Source: Diadema setosum
Taxonomy: Eukaryota; Echinodermata; Echinoidea; Diadematoida; Diadematidae
DNA length: 64,000 nucleotides
Assembly: GCF_964275005.1 (NCBI RefSeq)
Contig: NC_092705.1
Span: 8,420,641-8,484,640, forward strand
Direction: 5' to 3'
Shown one piece after another: positions 1 to 11,300 of the stretch (position 1 is its first letter; every line of letters begins with the position of its first letter). Position numbers and translations under genes: made by a program. The notes under the pieces are model-generated. The model was given only the letters and a program-made list of their open reading frames with translations, had not been told where the DNA came from and made no database searches.

Positions 1-596
1 ACACACCACTTTGCTAGTTGGTCATACATATATATATATATATATACATTACATGTATAGATATAAATACTGTTGTACATACATTGTGCCATTGAAGTTT
101 GTTCCTGCAAAATATGCAGGATTTCCCAGAAAAATCATGTAGTTTTCATTCTCTTCCTGTTCCTTTATTTCTGTTATTATTTATCTGTCGCATATCTGGT
201 CTGTATCATTTACCTTCTCTCAGTATCTCAATATTTTCATTCTTCATATTATGCTGGAGTGTTACATGAAAAATTATTTTACTTGTTTTCAAAAAACAAG
301 GTTGTTCATTAAAGGCAAATGTTGAAATGATTTTTGTAAACTGTTGTCCTGTTTCTTTTTTATTATTATTATTATTTTGTTGTTGAGCAAAAATATGTTT
401 GTGACAGATTGTGTTGTCTTTGCTTACTGCAGTTGTGTGATTGTACGTGTTGCTCGTGGGTTGGAATATTGAAGAGTGAAACTGTCAAATCTCTTATGAT
501 TGACACACTGTAATAGTCACCGACTACAATCCAAACAACCTGACCACTATATAGGTCATAGGCTTTCTTCTTTGCCTCATCAGTTTTACTTGTTTG

Positions 597-627
<31 letters not shown>

Positions 628-824
628 ACTGATCCTAATTGAAGGAATACTGAAGTATATGTTTCTATGATACAACTATGATTATTAAAACAGGATGGGG
701 TTATCGTGATACCTCTTTGAAGCAAAGTCATGTGAATGCAACCACAGGGCAAAATGAAACTGAAATTCGCAAGGATATGACACAAGTGTCTAGAAAGCTA
801 CAACCATGATTGTCTCTTTCTATA
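1..824. other. Gene-poor stretch, possibly intron of the 0.8-kb exon
   Basis: AT-rich DNA with a short (TA)n run at about 27-46, a (TTA)n run near 361-376 and a TTC/T run near 598-628. Frames here are short and low-complexity. If the exon at 825 is real, this is its upstream intron. Confidence 0.3.
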
Positions 825-1137
825 GGCACCCAAAATGAGCCACGCTGGTCAGTATATCTACATCTCTACCATCACATACCACATGACACCGTTGTTGATG
901 TTTGTTTCTGTCCTTGAGGAAAGAACAGCACTTGTCGTCTGGTACTCGAAAAGTTTTGCTTTCTGTTCAAGAACAAACAAGCAGGTTTTCATGAAGCTGT
1001 GTCAAGAACTCATGTTCTGTCAAGAAGACGAGCAAGAATTAGACTTGCTTTCAATGTTCAGAGTTCAACTTTCTCTTCCGCAGCATGACTTTGCTTCTTT
1101 GGGGGACAGCAGATTAAAGGAGACCTCCGGATGATTT
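825..1137 (+). CDS. Probable 3'-terminal coding exon, unidentified gene
   Basis: An open frame runs from a good splice acceptor (pyrimidine-rich stretch ending ...CTATAG at about 824) to a TGA at 1135-1137. The first ATG in it is at 835, but as an internal exon the frame would simply continue from the acceptor. The peptide has a natural, mixed composition (for example LVVWYSKSF, KLCQELMFCQEDEQELDLL, FRVQLSLP), unlike the low-complexity frames nearby. An AATAAA-type polyadenylation signal lies near 1493, giving a 3' UTR of about 350 bases. No upstream exon of the gene is visible in bases 1-824, so the rest would lie to the left of the window. I do not recognise the family. Seen: acceptor, open frame, polyA signal. 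Inferred: that it is coding. Confidence 0.4.
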
Positions 1138-1500
1138 TCAGACTTATGCATACAAACAACTATAAATTGGTTACACTGGGTGCAGAGCTTCAGAATTTGT
1201 AGTGATTGAGATGAGGAATAGGAGTGTTTTCAACATTTAGAACAAATCACGATGAACAAGGATGGCGACATTGCAGCCTCACAACAAGAATGCGGGAGTA
1301 GGGGCTCAAGGAAGCAGAACAAAAGAAGAAGGCATGCATAGATTCTACACAGGTGAAATTGTTAAGCAAGTGGTATTGTAATGGAATTACACTGCAACAT
1401 TTCTGAAATATGTGAGGCTTCTATGTCATCAACACTGTTCAGCGTGATTTGTTGAAGATTTTGTTGTATTGATTTCTCTGCTCAAGGACCACAATAAATT

Positions 1501-1577
1501 CCACAAATCTATACGTACGATGGAGCTATTGATTTATGCACTACAGGATGTGAAATTATGACAATCGTCAGCCGCTC

Positions 1578-1613
<36 letters not shown>

Positions 1614-2379
1614 AAAAAAATTCCAACCTTTGACCCCATCACCCCATACCAAGCCACTGTCTGCTTTGTCTCACTGACATGGTATATGATCGCTTACCAT
1701 CATCTTTCCTCTTGTAGTGCAATAAAAGAAATCACTCCTCTTCCGAACACTCCAGCAGTTAAAGGCATTATTACAATTTGCAGATTAAAGCCAGCTTTAG
1801 TGCTTCAAAATAGTTCTAAACTGTGACTTAGGGATAGAAAAAAGTAAAATTTTAATCAGTATGATCAATGCTAAGTATTGAATACAAAAATGTGAACAAT
1901 AGTTATGTTTTTAGACTAAACCGTATAGTTCATGGTATTGTTCATTGAGAAAAAATAGTGACATCTTATATTTTATGCTCTATTGCAACATTTTTATGTG
2001 TTCGGAAGTTTTGTAATACAATTGACCTACACATAGTATATCATGGGATAAATGGAACATTTTATTTGAAATCGCTGCTCGCAATGGTAAACAATATCTT
2101 TAAAAAAAAATGTTTCTTTTATTTCCTGTCCTGTATCTAATGTGCTCTGTACTTACTCACGTACAGAAACATTGTACAATACCCTCTTGGTTTGCCTTTA
2201 TGTAGAATGAGAAAGATGAACTCGTCATAATTTATTCATGAGCAAAACGAAACTAATAAAATGAAACATGATGATGAGTGAAAACACACTGATGTGGAAG
2301 CTTTCTCCGTGTAGTGACAGTCACATGATCAAATTGACTCCGATACTTAAACCCACATCTTGCCAGAATCTGAACATTA

Positions 2380-2410
<31 letters not shown>

Positions 2411-2688
2411 GGGGGGGGGGGTTATAATAGCTCGGAGGATATGGGTTAAGAGGCCTGTGTTGTGTTCAGTGGCTCAGCTGACGTGCAAACAGTGTTTACT
2501 AAAGCCTTGTGCGTTATTTGGATCTGAGAGAGACTGCAGGTTTACAGCAAACTGCTCTTTCAATTTACCCATGTATTTCTTAAAGAGGAAATCCACCCAC
2601 CCCCCCCCCTAAAAAAAAGAAATGAATAAACCTCAAAAGAAAGTACAAAATATTCCTTACAGAACGATACAAAACTGACAAAAATCAG
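1501..2688. other. Intergenic, microsatellites only
   Basis: Contains (AC)n followed by polyA at 1579-1620, a (TA)n-T-G run at 2378-2420 and a C-run near 2597. No credible coding frame or element ends were seen. Confidence 0.35.
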
Positions 2689-3145
2689 ATAAGAAATAAG
2701 GAAGATAATATGACATTTTGAAATTTCACATTTTTTTTTTTTTTTGGTCAGGAAACACTTCTTGACCAGTCGTTATGAATATTCAAATCAGCAAGTTCAC
2801 GATGTTATGCTCTCACAATTTCTTATTCATTTCATATGCAGAAATGACAAAAATCTCACATTTCAGCGGTATAGATATAAAACTTGCCTTAAAACCGCCC
2901 AAAATAAAAAAGAACAGTATATGTTAACTCAGATATATCTTGTTGTGTGGACACGCTTTTACTTTTATAAACTTAAAAGAAATCATAAAAACATAGGCCT
3001 ACATGAACAATTGTGAGGGTATGACATCATCAACTCGCTCATTTGAATATAAGGACTGGGAATAATATAGTCATAAGGACTGGTCAAGAAATGTTTTCCG
3101 AAAAAATGTGAAATTTCAAAATGTCATATCTCCCTAATTTCTTAT
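2689..3145. mobile_element. Foldback MITE with ~130-bp inverted arms
   Basis: The first ~130 bases recur as an imperfect reverse complement at the other end: both ends read ATAAGAAAT.AGG followed by ATGACATTTTGAAATTTCAC and then the TTCTTGACCAGT block. There is no coding capacity. The right arm core (TGAGGGTATGACATCATCAA to the polyA) is present again as a direct copy at 3231-3350, separated by a tRNA-like stretch. Family not assigned. Confidence 0.6.
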
Positions 3146-3149
3146 CATG

Positions 3150-3230
3150 GAGGCCCTGTGGTATACAAGATAAGACTCCCGACTTTCAATTTCAGTCGGA
3201 GGACCCGAGTTCGATTCCCACCCAGTGCTT
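3150..3230 (+). repeat. tRNA-derived sequence (SINE head or tRNA pseudogene)
   Basis: A pol III B-box match, GAGTTCGATTCCC, sits at 3207-3219. About 30 bases upstream is an anticodon-arm-like hairpin (CCGAC ... GTCGG) whose loop is 11 rather than 7 bases, and a weak A-box-like stretch lies before that. The long loop argues against a working tRNA. It lies exactly between two copies of the neighbouring foldback arm. Confidence 0.5.
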
Positions 3231-3350
3231 ACTGTGAGGGTATGACATCATCAACTCGCCCATTTGAATATAAGAACTGGGAATTTCTTATGCTCATAAG
3301 GACTGGTCAAGAAATGTTTTCCGAAAAAAAAATAGCAAGATTTTCATGAA
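3231..3350. repeat. Partial direct copy of the 2689-3145 foldback arm
   Basis: Matches 3012-3105 closely (TGAGGGTATGACATCATCAA, TTTGAATATAAG, GACTGGTCAAGAAATG, TTTTCCGAAAA). It is a third copy of the arm, suggesting a composite or rearranged element with the tRNA-like block in the middle. Confidence 0.55.
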
Positions 3351-3602
3351 ACGGACCCCAGGTAGGCCTATATCAGGACCAGCAGAAATTCCATGGAGCT
3401 ATAGTGGAAGTTATTAACATAAAAGTTTAGGTAGCAGTAAAAGTAAATACAGTACTACATAGAAATCAGAAGCAGCTATAAAGTGGTAGTGATCGATGGT
3501 GGTGCTGCAGATTTTAGATACTGGAGGAGGCGGCGTGGGGTAACAATTTAGTAGTCGATGTGTTTTGGCTGTCGGCCCCATCGAATCCAGACAGTTCATT
3601 AA

Positions 3603-3900
3603 AGATATATTTATTTATTTATCTATTTATTTATTTATTAAACATCTTTATTCAGGATTACATGATCAGCAGATGTACTGATTTTCATTAAGGTCCTGAG
3701 GTACAAATATTATATAAAATAATTTACAATATACACAGATACATACTACAAAAAAAAAAGTTCCAAATCAGCTACAGTTTCATCACAAAAAGGAAAATGC
3801 GAATTTAATACATAATAAAATTTTTCATTTTATTAATTTACAATTAAAAACAGATCAAAAATTTTCCACTTGAAAATTTTTCACTTGAAAATATTATATG
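3603..3900 (-). repeat. Probable LINE/SINE 3' tail, minus strand
   Basis: A (TTTA)n run at 3607-3640 followed by AACATCTTTATTCAGGAT and AT-rich DNA resembles the reversed 3' tail of a CR1/L2-like non-LTR element. No reverse-transcriptase frame survives here, so the assignment rests on the tail alone. Confidence 0.3.
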
Positions 3901-3952
3901 CCTATAATTGGCTGAGATCCTTTCAACAATCCACGCCGTGAATATCCGGGTT

Positions 3953-4716
3953 AATAGTCCATGGGCCAAGAGGCGAAAAATTGGTTATTGGTACCATCTC
4001 AGGTGGCAATACCTTTTTGGTGTCATTTTGTTTGTTGGGCATAGATATGCTTATCAAGCTATGATAGCATTTCCAAATGAGTAGCTTAGTCCTAATAAAT
4101 GAATTTTTAACCAATTTGGTCTCGTTTTTATATCCCTATACTTCTGAATCGAGGCTAACCGCTATAGAAACAAGAGCACGGTCTTATGTATGTCCATGGA
4201 GCTCATGGTATGTCCACAGGTGTTCTGTTGTAAACGCGGTGCGCTTAGTATCTATTCAAGGCGGCGAAGGGAATATCCAAAGGGTGATGCTGTCCAGAGC
4301 TAAACGCGGTGCGTTTAGTCTTTATTCAAGACGGCGAAGGGAATATCCAAAGCCTATGATACAGTGTATATCCCTTTATCTAAAAAACAATCAAAAAAGC
4401 AATTCCTCGTGGATTTTGCCGTATTTTGATTATTCATCATTTTCCGGTGAAAACGCTGAGGTGAAAACACTAATGCCACGCCAATGTAGCTTTATTTCCA
4501 TCAAACAATGAACCGGTACACTACAATACGTAATAATAGATACTATTGTAAATGAGCAGAGTGATTTTTGTTTAAAACTGATGTATTTGTTGAGAGGGTA
4601 GTATAAAAACAGTGTAGATAATTTCTTTTATTAGTAACTTTAGATATGATAACGGTACATTGTTTTGTTGGTTTTTTTTTTTGCAGCGTTTACCAGAGCT
4701 GATATTGTTAATCAGA

Positions 4717-4753
<37 letters not shown>

Positions 4754-5427
4754 ACACGGAAACAATTGTCACACAATTAGTCCATGGGCCAAGACCCGAA
4801 AAATGGGTTACTGGTACCACATGAGGTGGCAAGTTCTAGTTGTGCATTTTGAAATGGCATATGTCTAAGGAATGTTATTTTGCTATAAAAGTATAATAGC
4901 ATTTCCAGAGTAGTAGCTTAGTCATAGATTTCAGCCATCAACCCGACCAATGCCAAATATTTTTGACGCTCTTTGACCAAAGACAGGCAGAGTGTGACCT
5001 TTGAAAATTTCCAATAGGAATTGTTTTTTTGTTTGCTTTTTAGATGAAGGGATATACACTGTATCATTAGCTTTGGATATTCCCTACGCCGTCTTGAATA
5101 AAGACTAAGCGCTGTGGACATCATAACCCTTGGATATTCCCATCGCTGCCTTGAATAAAGACTAAGCGCACCGCGTTTACAACAGAACACCTGTGGACAT
5201 ACAGAAGACAGTGCTCTTCTTTCTATAGCGGTTAGTTTCGATTCAGAAGTAAAGGGATTTAACAGCGAAACCAAACGGGTTAAAAATTCATTTATTAGGA
5301 CTAAGCTACTCATTTGGAAATGCTATCATAGCTTGATAAGCATATCTATGCCCGACAAACAAAATGACACCAAAAAGGTTTTGCTACCTCAGATGGTACC
5401 AATATCTGGCCTGGCCAATGGACTATA
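3953..5427. mobile_element. Large foldback DNA element (~1.5 kb) with nested partial copy
   Basis: The left arm (3953 to about 4380) and right arm (about 5040-5427) are imperfect reverse complements over ~400 bases. Shared blocks include TGCTTATCAAGCTATGATAG, AGTAGCTTAGTCCTAATAAA and AACCGCTATAGAAA. Ends read GTCCAT.GGCCA on both strands and are flanked by TA. A further end-like copy (TAGTCCATGGGCCAAGA) lies internally at 4779, so a second truncated copy is nested or rearranged. The centre carries (AC)n at 4722-4750. There is no transposase; open frames in the arms are mirror images of each other. Confidence 0.6.
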
Positions 5428-5472
5428 GAAGCCCTTTTCAGTTTATGTACATACTGACCCCGACTACTCATC

Positions 5473-6426
5473 AGGCGTTTTCACATCAGCCCGATGTTTC
5501 GAAATAGCGCGCTATTTTCTGACTTGGGAAATTTTCCCGATAGCGAAATAGCGCGCTATTTGATAATAGGCGTTTTCACATCAGCCCGATAAAAATCCAA
5601 GCTCGAAATATTTTCCGCGATTGGGAATTAGAGCGCTATTTCATTTCTTATTCACATCAGCCCGAAGAGGGGGTAGCCCGAATAGTTAAAAATTTTAAAA
5701 TAGCTAATTCGACAGCTGAGTATGTGCAAACAGCATCAGTAATGTGTGTGTCCTCTCAAAAATTCCTCATGATGACTTGTGTGCAGTTTGTCTCGATCGA
5801 TCGAGTCACACACGCTAGGCATAATGGGATTCATCGCGCTAATTTCTCGAGTCGTTTTCACATTATCAAATAGCGCGCTACTATCCCGCTATTTCAGAAA
5901 TTTCCAGAGTTGGACTCGAGAAATTTTCTCGATCAGAGCGATACAACTAGCGCGTTAATTTGTGTTCACATTATCAAATAGCGCGCTATTTCGAAACATC
6001 GGGCTGATGTGAAAACGCCTAATGTGAACACAAATTAGCGCGCTAATTGTATCGCTCTGATCGAGAAAATTTCTCGACTCCAACTCGGGAAATTTCTGAA
6101 ATAGCGGGATAGTAGCGCGCTATTATTTTGATAATGTGAAAACGACTCGAGAAATTAGCGCGATGCATCCCATCATGCCTAGCGTGTGTGACCCGATCGA
6201 TCGAGGCAAACTGCACACAAATCATGAGGAATTTTTGAGAAGGCACACACATTACTGATGCTGTTTGCACATACTCAGCTGTCGAATTAGCTATTCTAAA
6301 ATTTTAAACTATTCAGGCTACCCCCTCTTCGGGATGATGTGAATAAGAAATGAAATAGCGCTCTAATTCGCAATCGCAGAAAATATTTCGAGCTTGGATT
6401 TTTATCGGGCTGATGTGAAAACGCTT
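5473..6426. mobile_element. Near-perfect ~0.95-kb palindromic foldback element
   Basis: Bases 5568-5972 pair with 6021-6425 around a ~48-base spacer centred near 5996. Both arms carry the same ordered blocks: TTTTATCGGGCTGATGTGAA, AGCTGAGTATGTGCAAACAG, GATCGATCGAG, TTCTCGAGTC. The palindromic word AGCGCGCT or close variants recurs about ten times. The left end has an extra copy of the outer block (GGCGTTTTCACATCAGCCC at 5474 and again at 5569). There is no coding potential. A transcript across it would form a ~400-bp hairpin. Confidence 0.7.
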
Positions 6427-6429
6427 ATT

Positions 6430-7460
6430 CAGTGCTGTTTTTAATTGTTACTAATGAGAATGCTCGAGTCATTGTTCGGCTAGGTAGAAAGGTGCGTCTT
6501 GGAAAACCACCTGTCTTCCTTGCTCGCAAACAATACCACAGTTCCTGATGCGCCAATCCTGGCCCGCTGCACTCTCACTCCCAGGGTATATACACACCCT
6601 GGATTTACGCACCCATAGTGTACACACTTGGCCTGCATGGAGAGATGGGCGTACAAAGGAGCTCTAGCTCCATGGTAGAGCAAGTGGCCGCAGCGTCTTG
6701 TATTGTTCATCTTGCATCGTTTTGGCACCGGTGCCGACGAATTTTCTGGAGGTACAGACGAATTTTCCGGGGGTACAGTGAACGGAGTCCTCTTGCGTTC
6801 ATCTGGAGTGGTTCAAACTAGCTAGCCAGCGTGAGCTAGCACTGTCAATTTCTCGTCTGGCAACCGTAAGTATATAAAGTAGGTTACATGAAGTGCATAA
6901 GGGGTGATTCTGAAATACAGATTTTTGTGATACCTCACTGTGAATGCAATTTGCGATGTTTTGGTAGAGGCCGTTTAACTCCCAGCTCAGCTCGCTCCGA
7001 GAGCCAGAGTGGTCTTCCCCCGCGCTACTCCCGAGGAGTTGGCCAGTCAGCAGTGTACCACGTACGTGTGGGTTCATAGTGCAATCGAGCCATATCTCTC
7101 GATCCTTATCTCTCTCTTTTTAATTGTACACACACGCGCCGCTCAGTTTATCAGCTGTTTTATTGACTCGTCGTATGCCAGTTGACAATGTGCTTTATGT
7201 TTACAAGTGACGTGTACACGCTTGCTATTGTCAGCGTGCCAAGAAACACGCGCTGCGAGTACTATAGCTCTTATAGCAGCAGCATAACAACCCGCGAGCT
7301 CAAAATCGAAAAAACATGCATTTTCTTCCTGCTTGACTGCCGATGCCTGGCACAGACCTCAAATCTAATTGCGTGTTGTCTTCTTCATCAGGCCAAAAGG
7401 AATATGCAATGAGTGTGTACCATGTGCGGGATGGACTATTTAGCTGTCAGGTGAGTTTGC
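6430..7460 (+). other. CpG-rich stretch with possible splice donors
   Basis: Relatively GC- and CpG-rich compared with its flanks. Two donor-like sites on the plus strand are ACCGTAAGTA near 6867 and CAGGTGAGTT at 7448-7457; a short frame starting ATGTGCGGGATGGAC at 7420 runs into the second. It could be a promoter or first-exon area, but no matching downstream exon can be named. Confidence 0.2.
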
Positions 7461-7905
7461 ACCGAAACACACCATGGTGTCTGTGAAGTTGTTATTTATG
7501 TCAACATAACTTTATGTACGTACATCTGTGTGTGTGGGTACCTTCGTATATTATTCATTAATTGACATTAATACATCTGTTCGTATATCTGGTAACTAGA
7601 CTGTTTGTTTGATATACCTTGTCAGTGAGAACGAGTTTACAGCTGGTAGAAGTAGGGGCGTAGGGGAGGGGTCTGTTATAGTCCCCCTCCCCCCCCCCCC
7701 CCCCCCACACACACACACAATCATGGTAGATAGACTGTACAGTTTAGCTAGTACCACCCTGGTTTGGCGAAAGGAAAACATGTTAAAGGCAAGAGTTCCA
7801 TATAAATTATGTACCCCCTGCCATATACATGTAGTTGAAAAACAATATGAACAGGCCTACATAAGTACTTGCATCTCATTCTTTCATTTCTTTTATCTTC
7901 ATTAA

Positions 7906-8470
7906 AGGAAAAGTCCACCTTCATATACATATGGATTGAGTGAATGCAGCAATATTAGTAGAACACATCAATGTAAGTTTGGGGAAAATCGTACAATCCG
8001 TTCAAAAGTTATGAATGTTTAAAGTATCTGGGTAGTCACTGCTGGATGAGAAGCCTACTACAGTGTATGATGTCATATGCGTACAACCATATAAAGAGAA
8101 TAAAAAGAGAATTTCACAAAACTTTACTTTTTGAATAAAGTGCACATTTCTTCGACTTGTTACTGACATACAATTTGTTAAGGGTAATATTATTCCCCCC
8201 TGCCTTCTGAAAGAGAGAAGTCAAGTGTTCTTTTGTTATGCGAGAAAAGTGAAAATATGTTGAATTTTCTTCATTCTTTCTTTATGTCGTTGTATTCATG
8301 TGACATCACAAGCTATAGTAGTCTTCTCATCCAGCCTTGAGTGAGCAGAAACTTCAAAAATTCATAACTTTTGAACGGATTGTCCGATTTTCCTCAAACT
8401 CTTAATGATGTGTTCTACTAATATTGCTGCATTCACTCAACCCACATGTCTATGAAGGTGAATTTGTCCT
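7906..8470. mobile_element. TTAA-flanked MITE, copy 1
   Basis: 565 bp bounded by TTAA on both sides, with ends AGGAAAAGTCCACC / GGTGAATTTGTCCT. Long subterminal inverted repeats (~150 bases) include GAATGCAGCAATATTAGTAG, ACACATCA and TTCAAAAGTTATGAAT. No coding capacity. A second full copy is at 12561-13120 and a decayed one near 26440-26800. Confidence 0.7.
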
Positions 8471-8479
8471 TTAAAATGC

Positions 8480-10526
8480 TCATTATTTTGTATCACGTGA
8501 TGAGGACGCTCTTGCACACACGTGGCTTCACAATCAGCATTTGAGTGGACATTTGAACCTTGTATTATGGAAGCCATCGGTCACCCGCTGTTGATAGGGC
8601 TACTATTTGCAAATAACGAATTTGATATACATGTAGAATAGAAATCTTGCCACAAACATTGCAAAGAACACACACGCTCTGATACAACCACACACGCCAC
8701 ACAAACATACACACACATCAAAGACCAACAAAATCCTAGCATTGATAAATTAATAATGCCCTAGATTATAATAGTGAGACGATTATATTCTTCCAAACCC
8801 AAATGGACACACTTGTTTGACCACTATCTAATACATGTCCACTGTACTTGATGTGTGACAATGTGGAAACAAGTTCATATGTTTCTACCGTATACCAACC
8901 AAATACGCGGATGTCAGTCAAAATTGCGTGTAAATATTACACTCTGCTAAATTTGACATAGTATTACAGCCTTCATATTTGGAAGTTCGTGTTGTGCAAA
9001 CTATCTGAAGTTCTGTATAAGAAACCTTTTTCAAGCTTGAAAATGGAGGCTGAAAGAAAAATGTGAGTCTCGATCCTGTACTTACATAGCTCGCTGTACA
9101 CATTGACCCATATTTGACCTCAATCCTCACCTTTCACCTCTGAATCCGTTCCAGGTCCTTTCGCGTCACATGAAACCAGGGGAGGTGAAAGCAACTAGGA
9201 GCTTCATGGTGGAAGGGAGACATTTTTATACTCTGTGATGTTCTTGGCTACCACTACGTGATGGCCAGTGTGTAAAATACACCAAGGTACCTACAGAAAC
9301 TGGCGTGTAAGTGGGATATCAGCTAAAACCAGTATTTACTGCATGGTACGTTTGCATTTTGTAACAATTTATTCGACATAATTGTCTTCATAGTAACATG
9401 GTTACTGTCGCTTGTATCTTTTTGTTAGGGCCTTCGGTATCATATTCATCCTTTCATGTTAGGAGAACACAAAGTTTTCTAAACAGCTTTTATGGTGTTT
9501 TCAAATGATCGTGTGTGCGAGGCATAGCGTCCCTCGGTATCCCCTCGACTACTACAGAAACAAACACTAGCGGATGCTTATTCGACACAGCGCGAGTTAC
9601 AGAATCTTTGTTACCAAAAAAAAAAAAAAAAAAAATACTGATTGCGAACATGTAAGACATTTATTACAGATTTACAGATTTGGATTAACAGATTTGTCGC
9701 AATGCGTGGCGACCTACTTTTTCAGGAACCATATTGATGTGCCCTGCGCTAACTAGCTGTTCTAAAATATAGCAACTGGTAAACTGATTAGGAGACAGAT
9801 TTAATGACTCGCTTGAACTCGGTTCTGTTTTGGTTGAGCGTACGTCCTAGAGAGTGTAACAAGGGGGTGGGGCGACTGCTGTGGTTACGTCTGTCGGCAT
9901 ACCATACAGCTGTATACAGTGTACAGTGTATTATGATATGAGGATCGGGCAACCGTCCAAAACGGATTAGTCAACGAAACACTAGGCCCCATGTCGTGAG
10001 CTAACAGAAGCGGAAAAATATAGTTTCCCATCAAACGGAAACGCCTCTATATAGATATCCGACTTCCGCAAGCTCGGAGGTGCTTGGGGTACACTCGCAG
10101 ACAAAATTCTTACATTCTTCATTTCTTCTTCTCCTTTTTTTTTGTTTGTTTGTTTTTTGGTTTTTTTTTTGGGGGGGGGAGGCATGTCTCAAATAGATTT
10201 TCTCAACATCCTATTTTTACTTCCGTCATACCGATATATAGCGTGAGCGAAACCAAAATAATACATCTATTCAAAATTCGCGGAAGTACGTTTCTGCTCC
10301 AGTGGAACCTATAGCAATGATAAAATTTAGCTCATCGGTCCCAATGAATAGGCCTACTATTGTATTGATACTTGGGCTTGTAGTTTGCACGTATTCCTCG
10401 TAGGGCAAACCATAGTCAAGCTTGCTGCATGTTTTATGTATCTGGAACAAGCCCTTATCCATGTTTGTAATGCACAGATTTTAAAGATATTTTGGTAAAA
10501 CGCCGTATTTGAAAACAGGGAATCAT
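8480..10526. other. Intergenic, no gene recognised
   Basis: Two kilobases of mixed DNA with a polyA run at 9616-9634 and T/G runs at 10135-10180. Open frames are short and lack recognisable domains; no paired element ends were found. Confidence 0.3.
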
Positions 10527-11300
10527 TTGAGTTTGAGTTTAAGTTTATTAATTTATTTAACCACGGTAAAAAGCTTGCTATCAGCAGCTATAAGCTGTTT
10601 TTCAGCAAGGCCGTGACATGATAACAGAATCAAAACAAACAAATCACACAATGAAGAGAATGCAAATAAAAACACGAAATAATCATTACAAACGAACGCA
10701 AAAAAGTCGCAAAGTATACAATGTGTAACATGGAAAGTGCAACATGAAAAGTATATACATGAACAAAAGAAATCAAAATGAGAGCTGAGGAACGTATACA
10801 GAAATATACAAAGGTTTGAAAAATGGAAAAAAATGAAACAAGTCTTTTCTTTATTTCTGTTGTAAACAATTTGATATCATTAATTGTTCTAAGACTTATA
10901 GGGAGATCATTAAAAAGCTTAGAAGCTGAGTATAGTGCACTTTTTCTTAAGAAATTGGTTCGTGGTTTTAGGAGAACAACAGTGGTATTATCGTTGCGGA
11001 GATTGTAATAAGACTGAGGTCTCAACTGAATCCTGGAAGACAGTGATTTATGGGCGAGGTTACGGAGCAATTTAAAGATGATTGTCAAGGCCTGAATATC
11101 CCGTCAATTTGTCAATGGTTTGACATCGGTGGTACTATACAGAGCTTCTTTATTGAAACGGCAATCAACTCCCAGGATTAAGCGGAGACACCTGTTTTGT
11201 AATGTGTGAAGCTTTGCAAGTTGGGAAGCATGACCATTCATCCATACTACAATAGTCCAGCTGTGGCTGAATCAATGTTTGGTATAGTAAATGAGACGCT
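10527..11300 (-). mobile_element. 5'-truncated LINE (CR1/L2-like), 3' end with RT C-terminal region
   Basis: On the minus strand, 10830-11088 reads as the C-terminal tail typical of CR1/L2/Rex-type reverse transcriptases: YYNLRNDNTT, FLRKSALYSASKLFNDLP and a basic tail. Upstream to about 11290, broken frames give TLQNRCLRLILGVD, another typical tail motif. The element ends at 10527 in short direct repeats of TTTGAG / TTTAAG, like the terminal microsatellite of such elements. The 5' part and endonuclease are missing; stops and frame changes make it dead. Confidence 0.65.

Noticed and set aside
3150-3230. Functional tRNA gene
   Set aside because: The anticodon loop is too long and the acceptor stem does not pair well; better explained as tRNA-derived repeat.
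4077-5313. Two frames starting MSSLVLINEFLT on opposite strands
   Set aside because: They are the same sequence read from the mirror arms of a foldback element, not a gene family.
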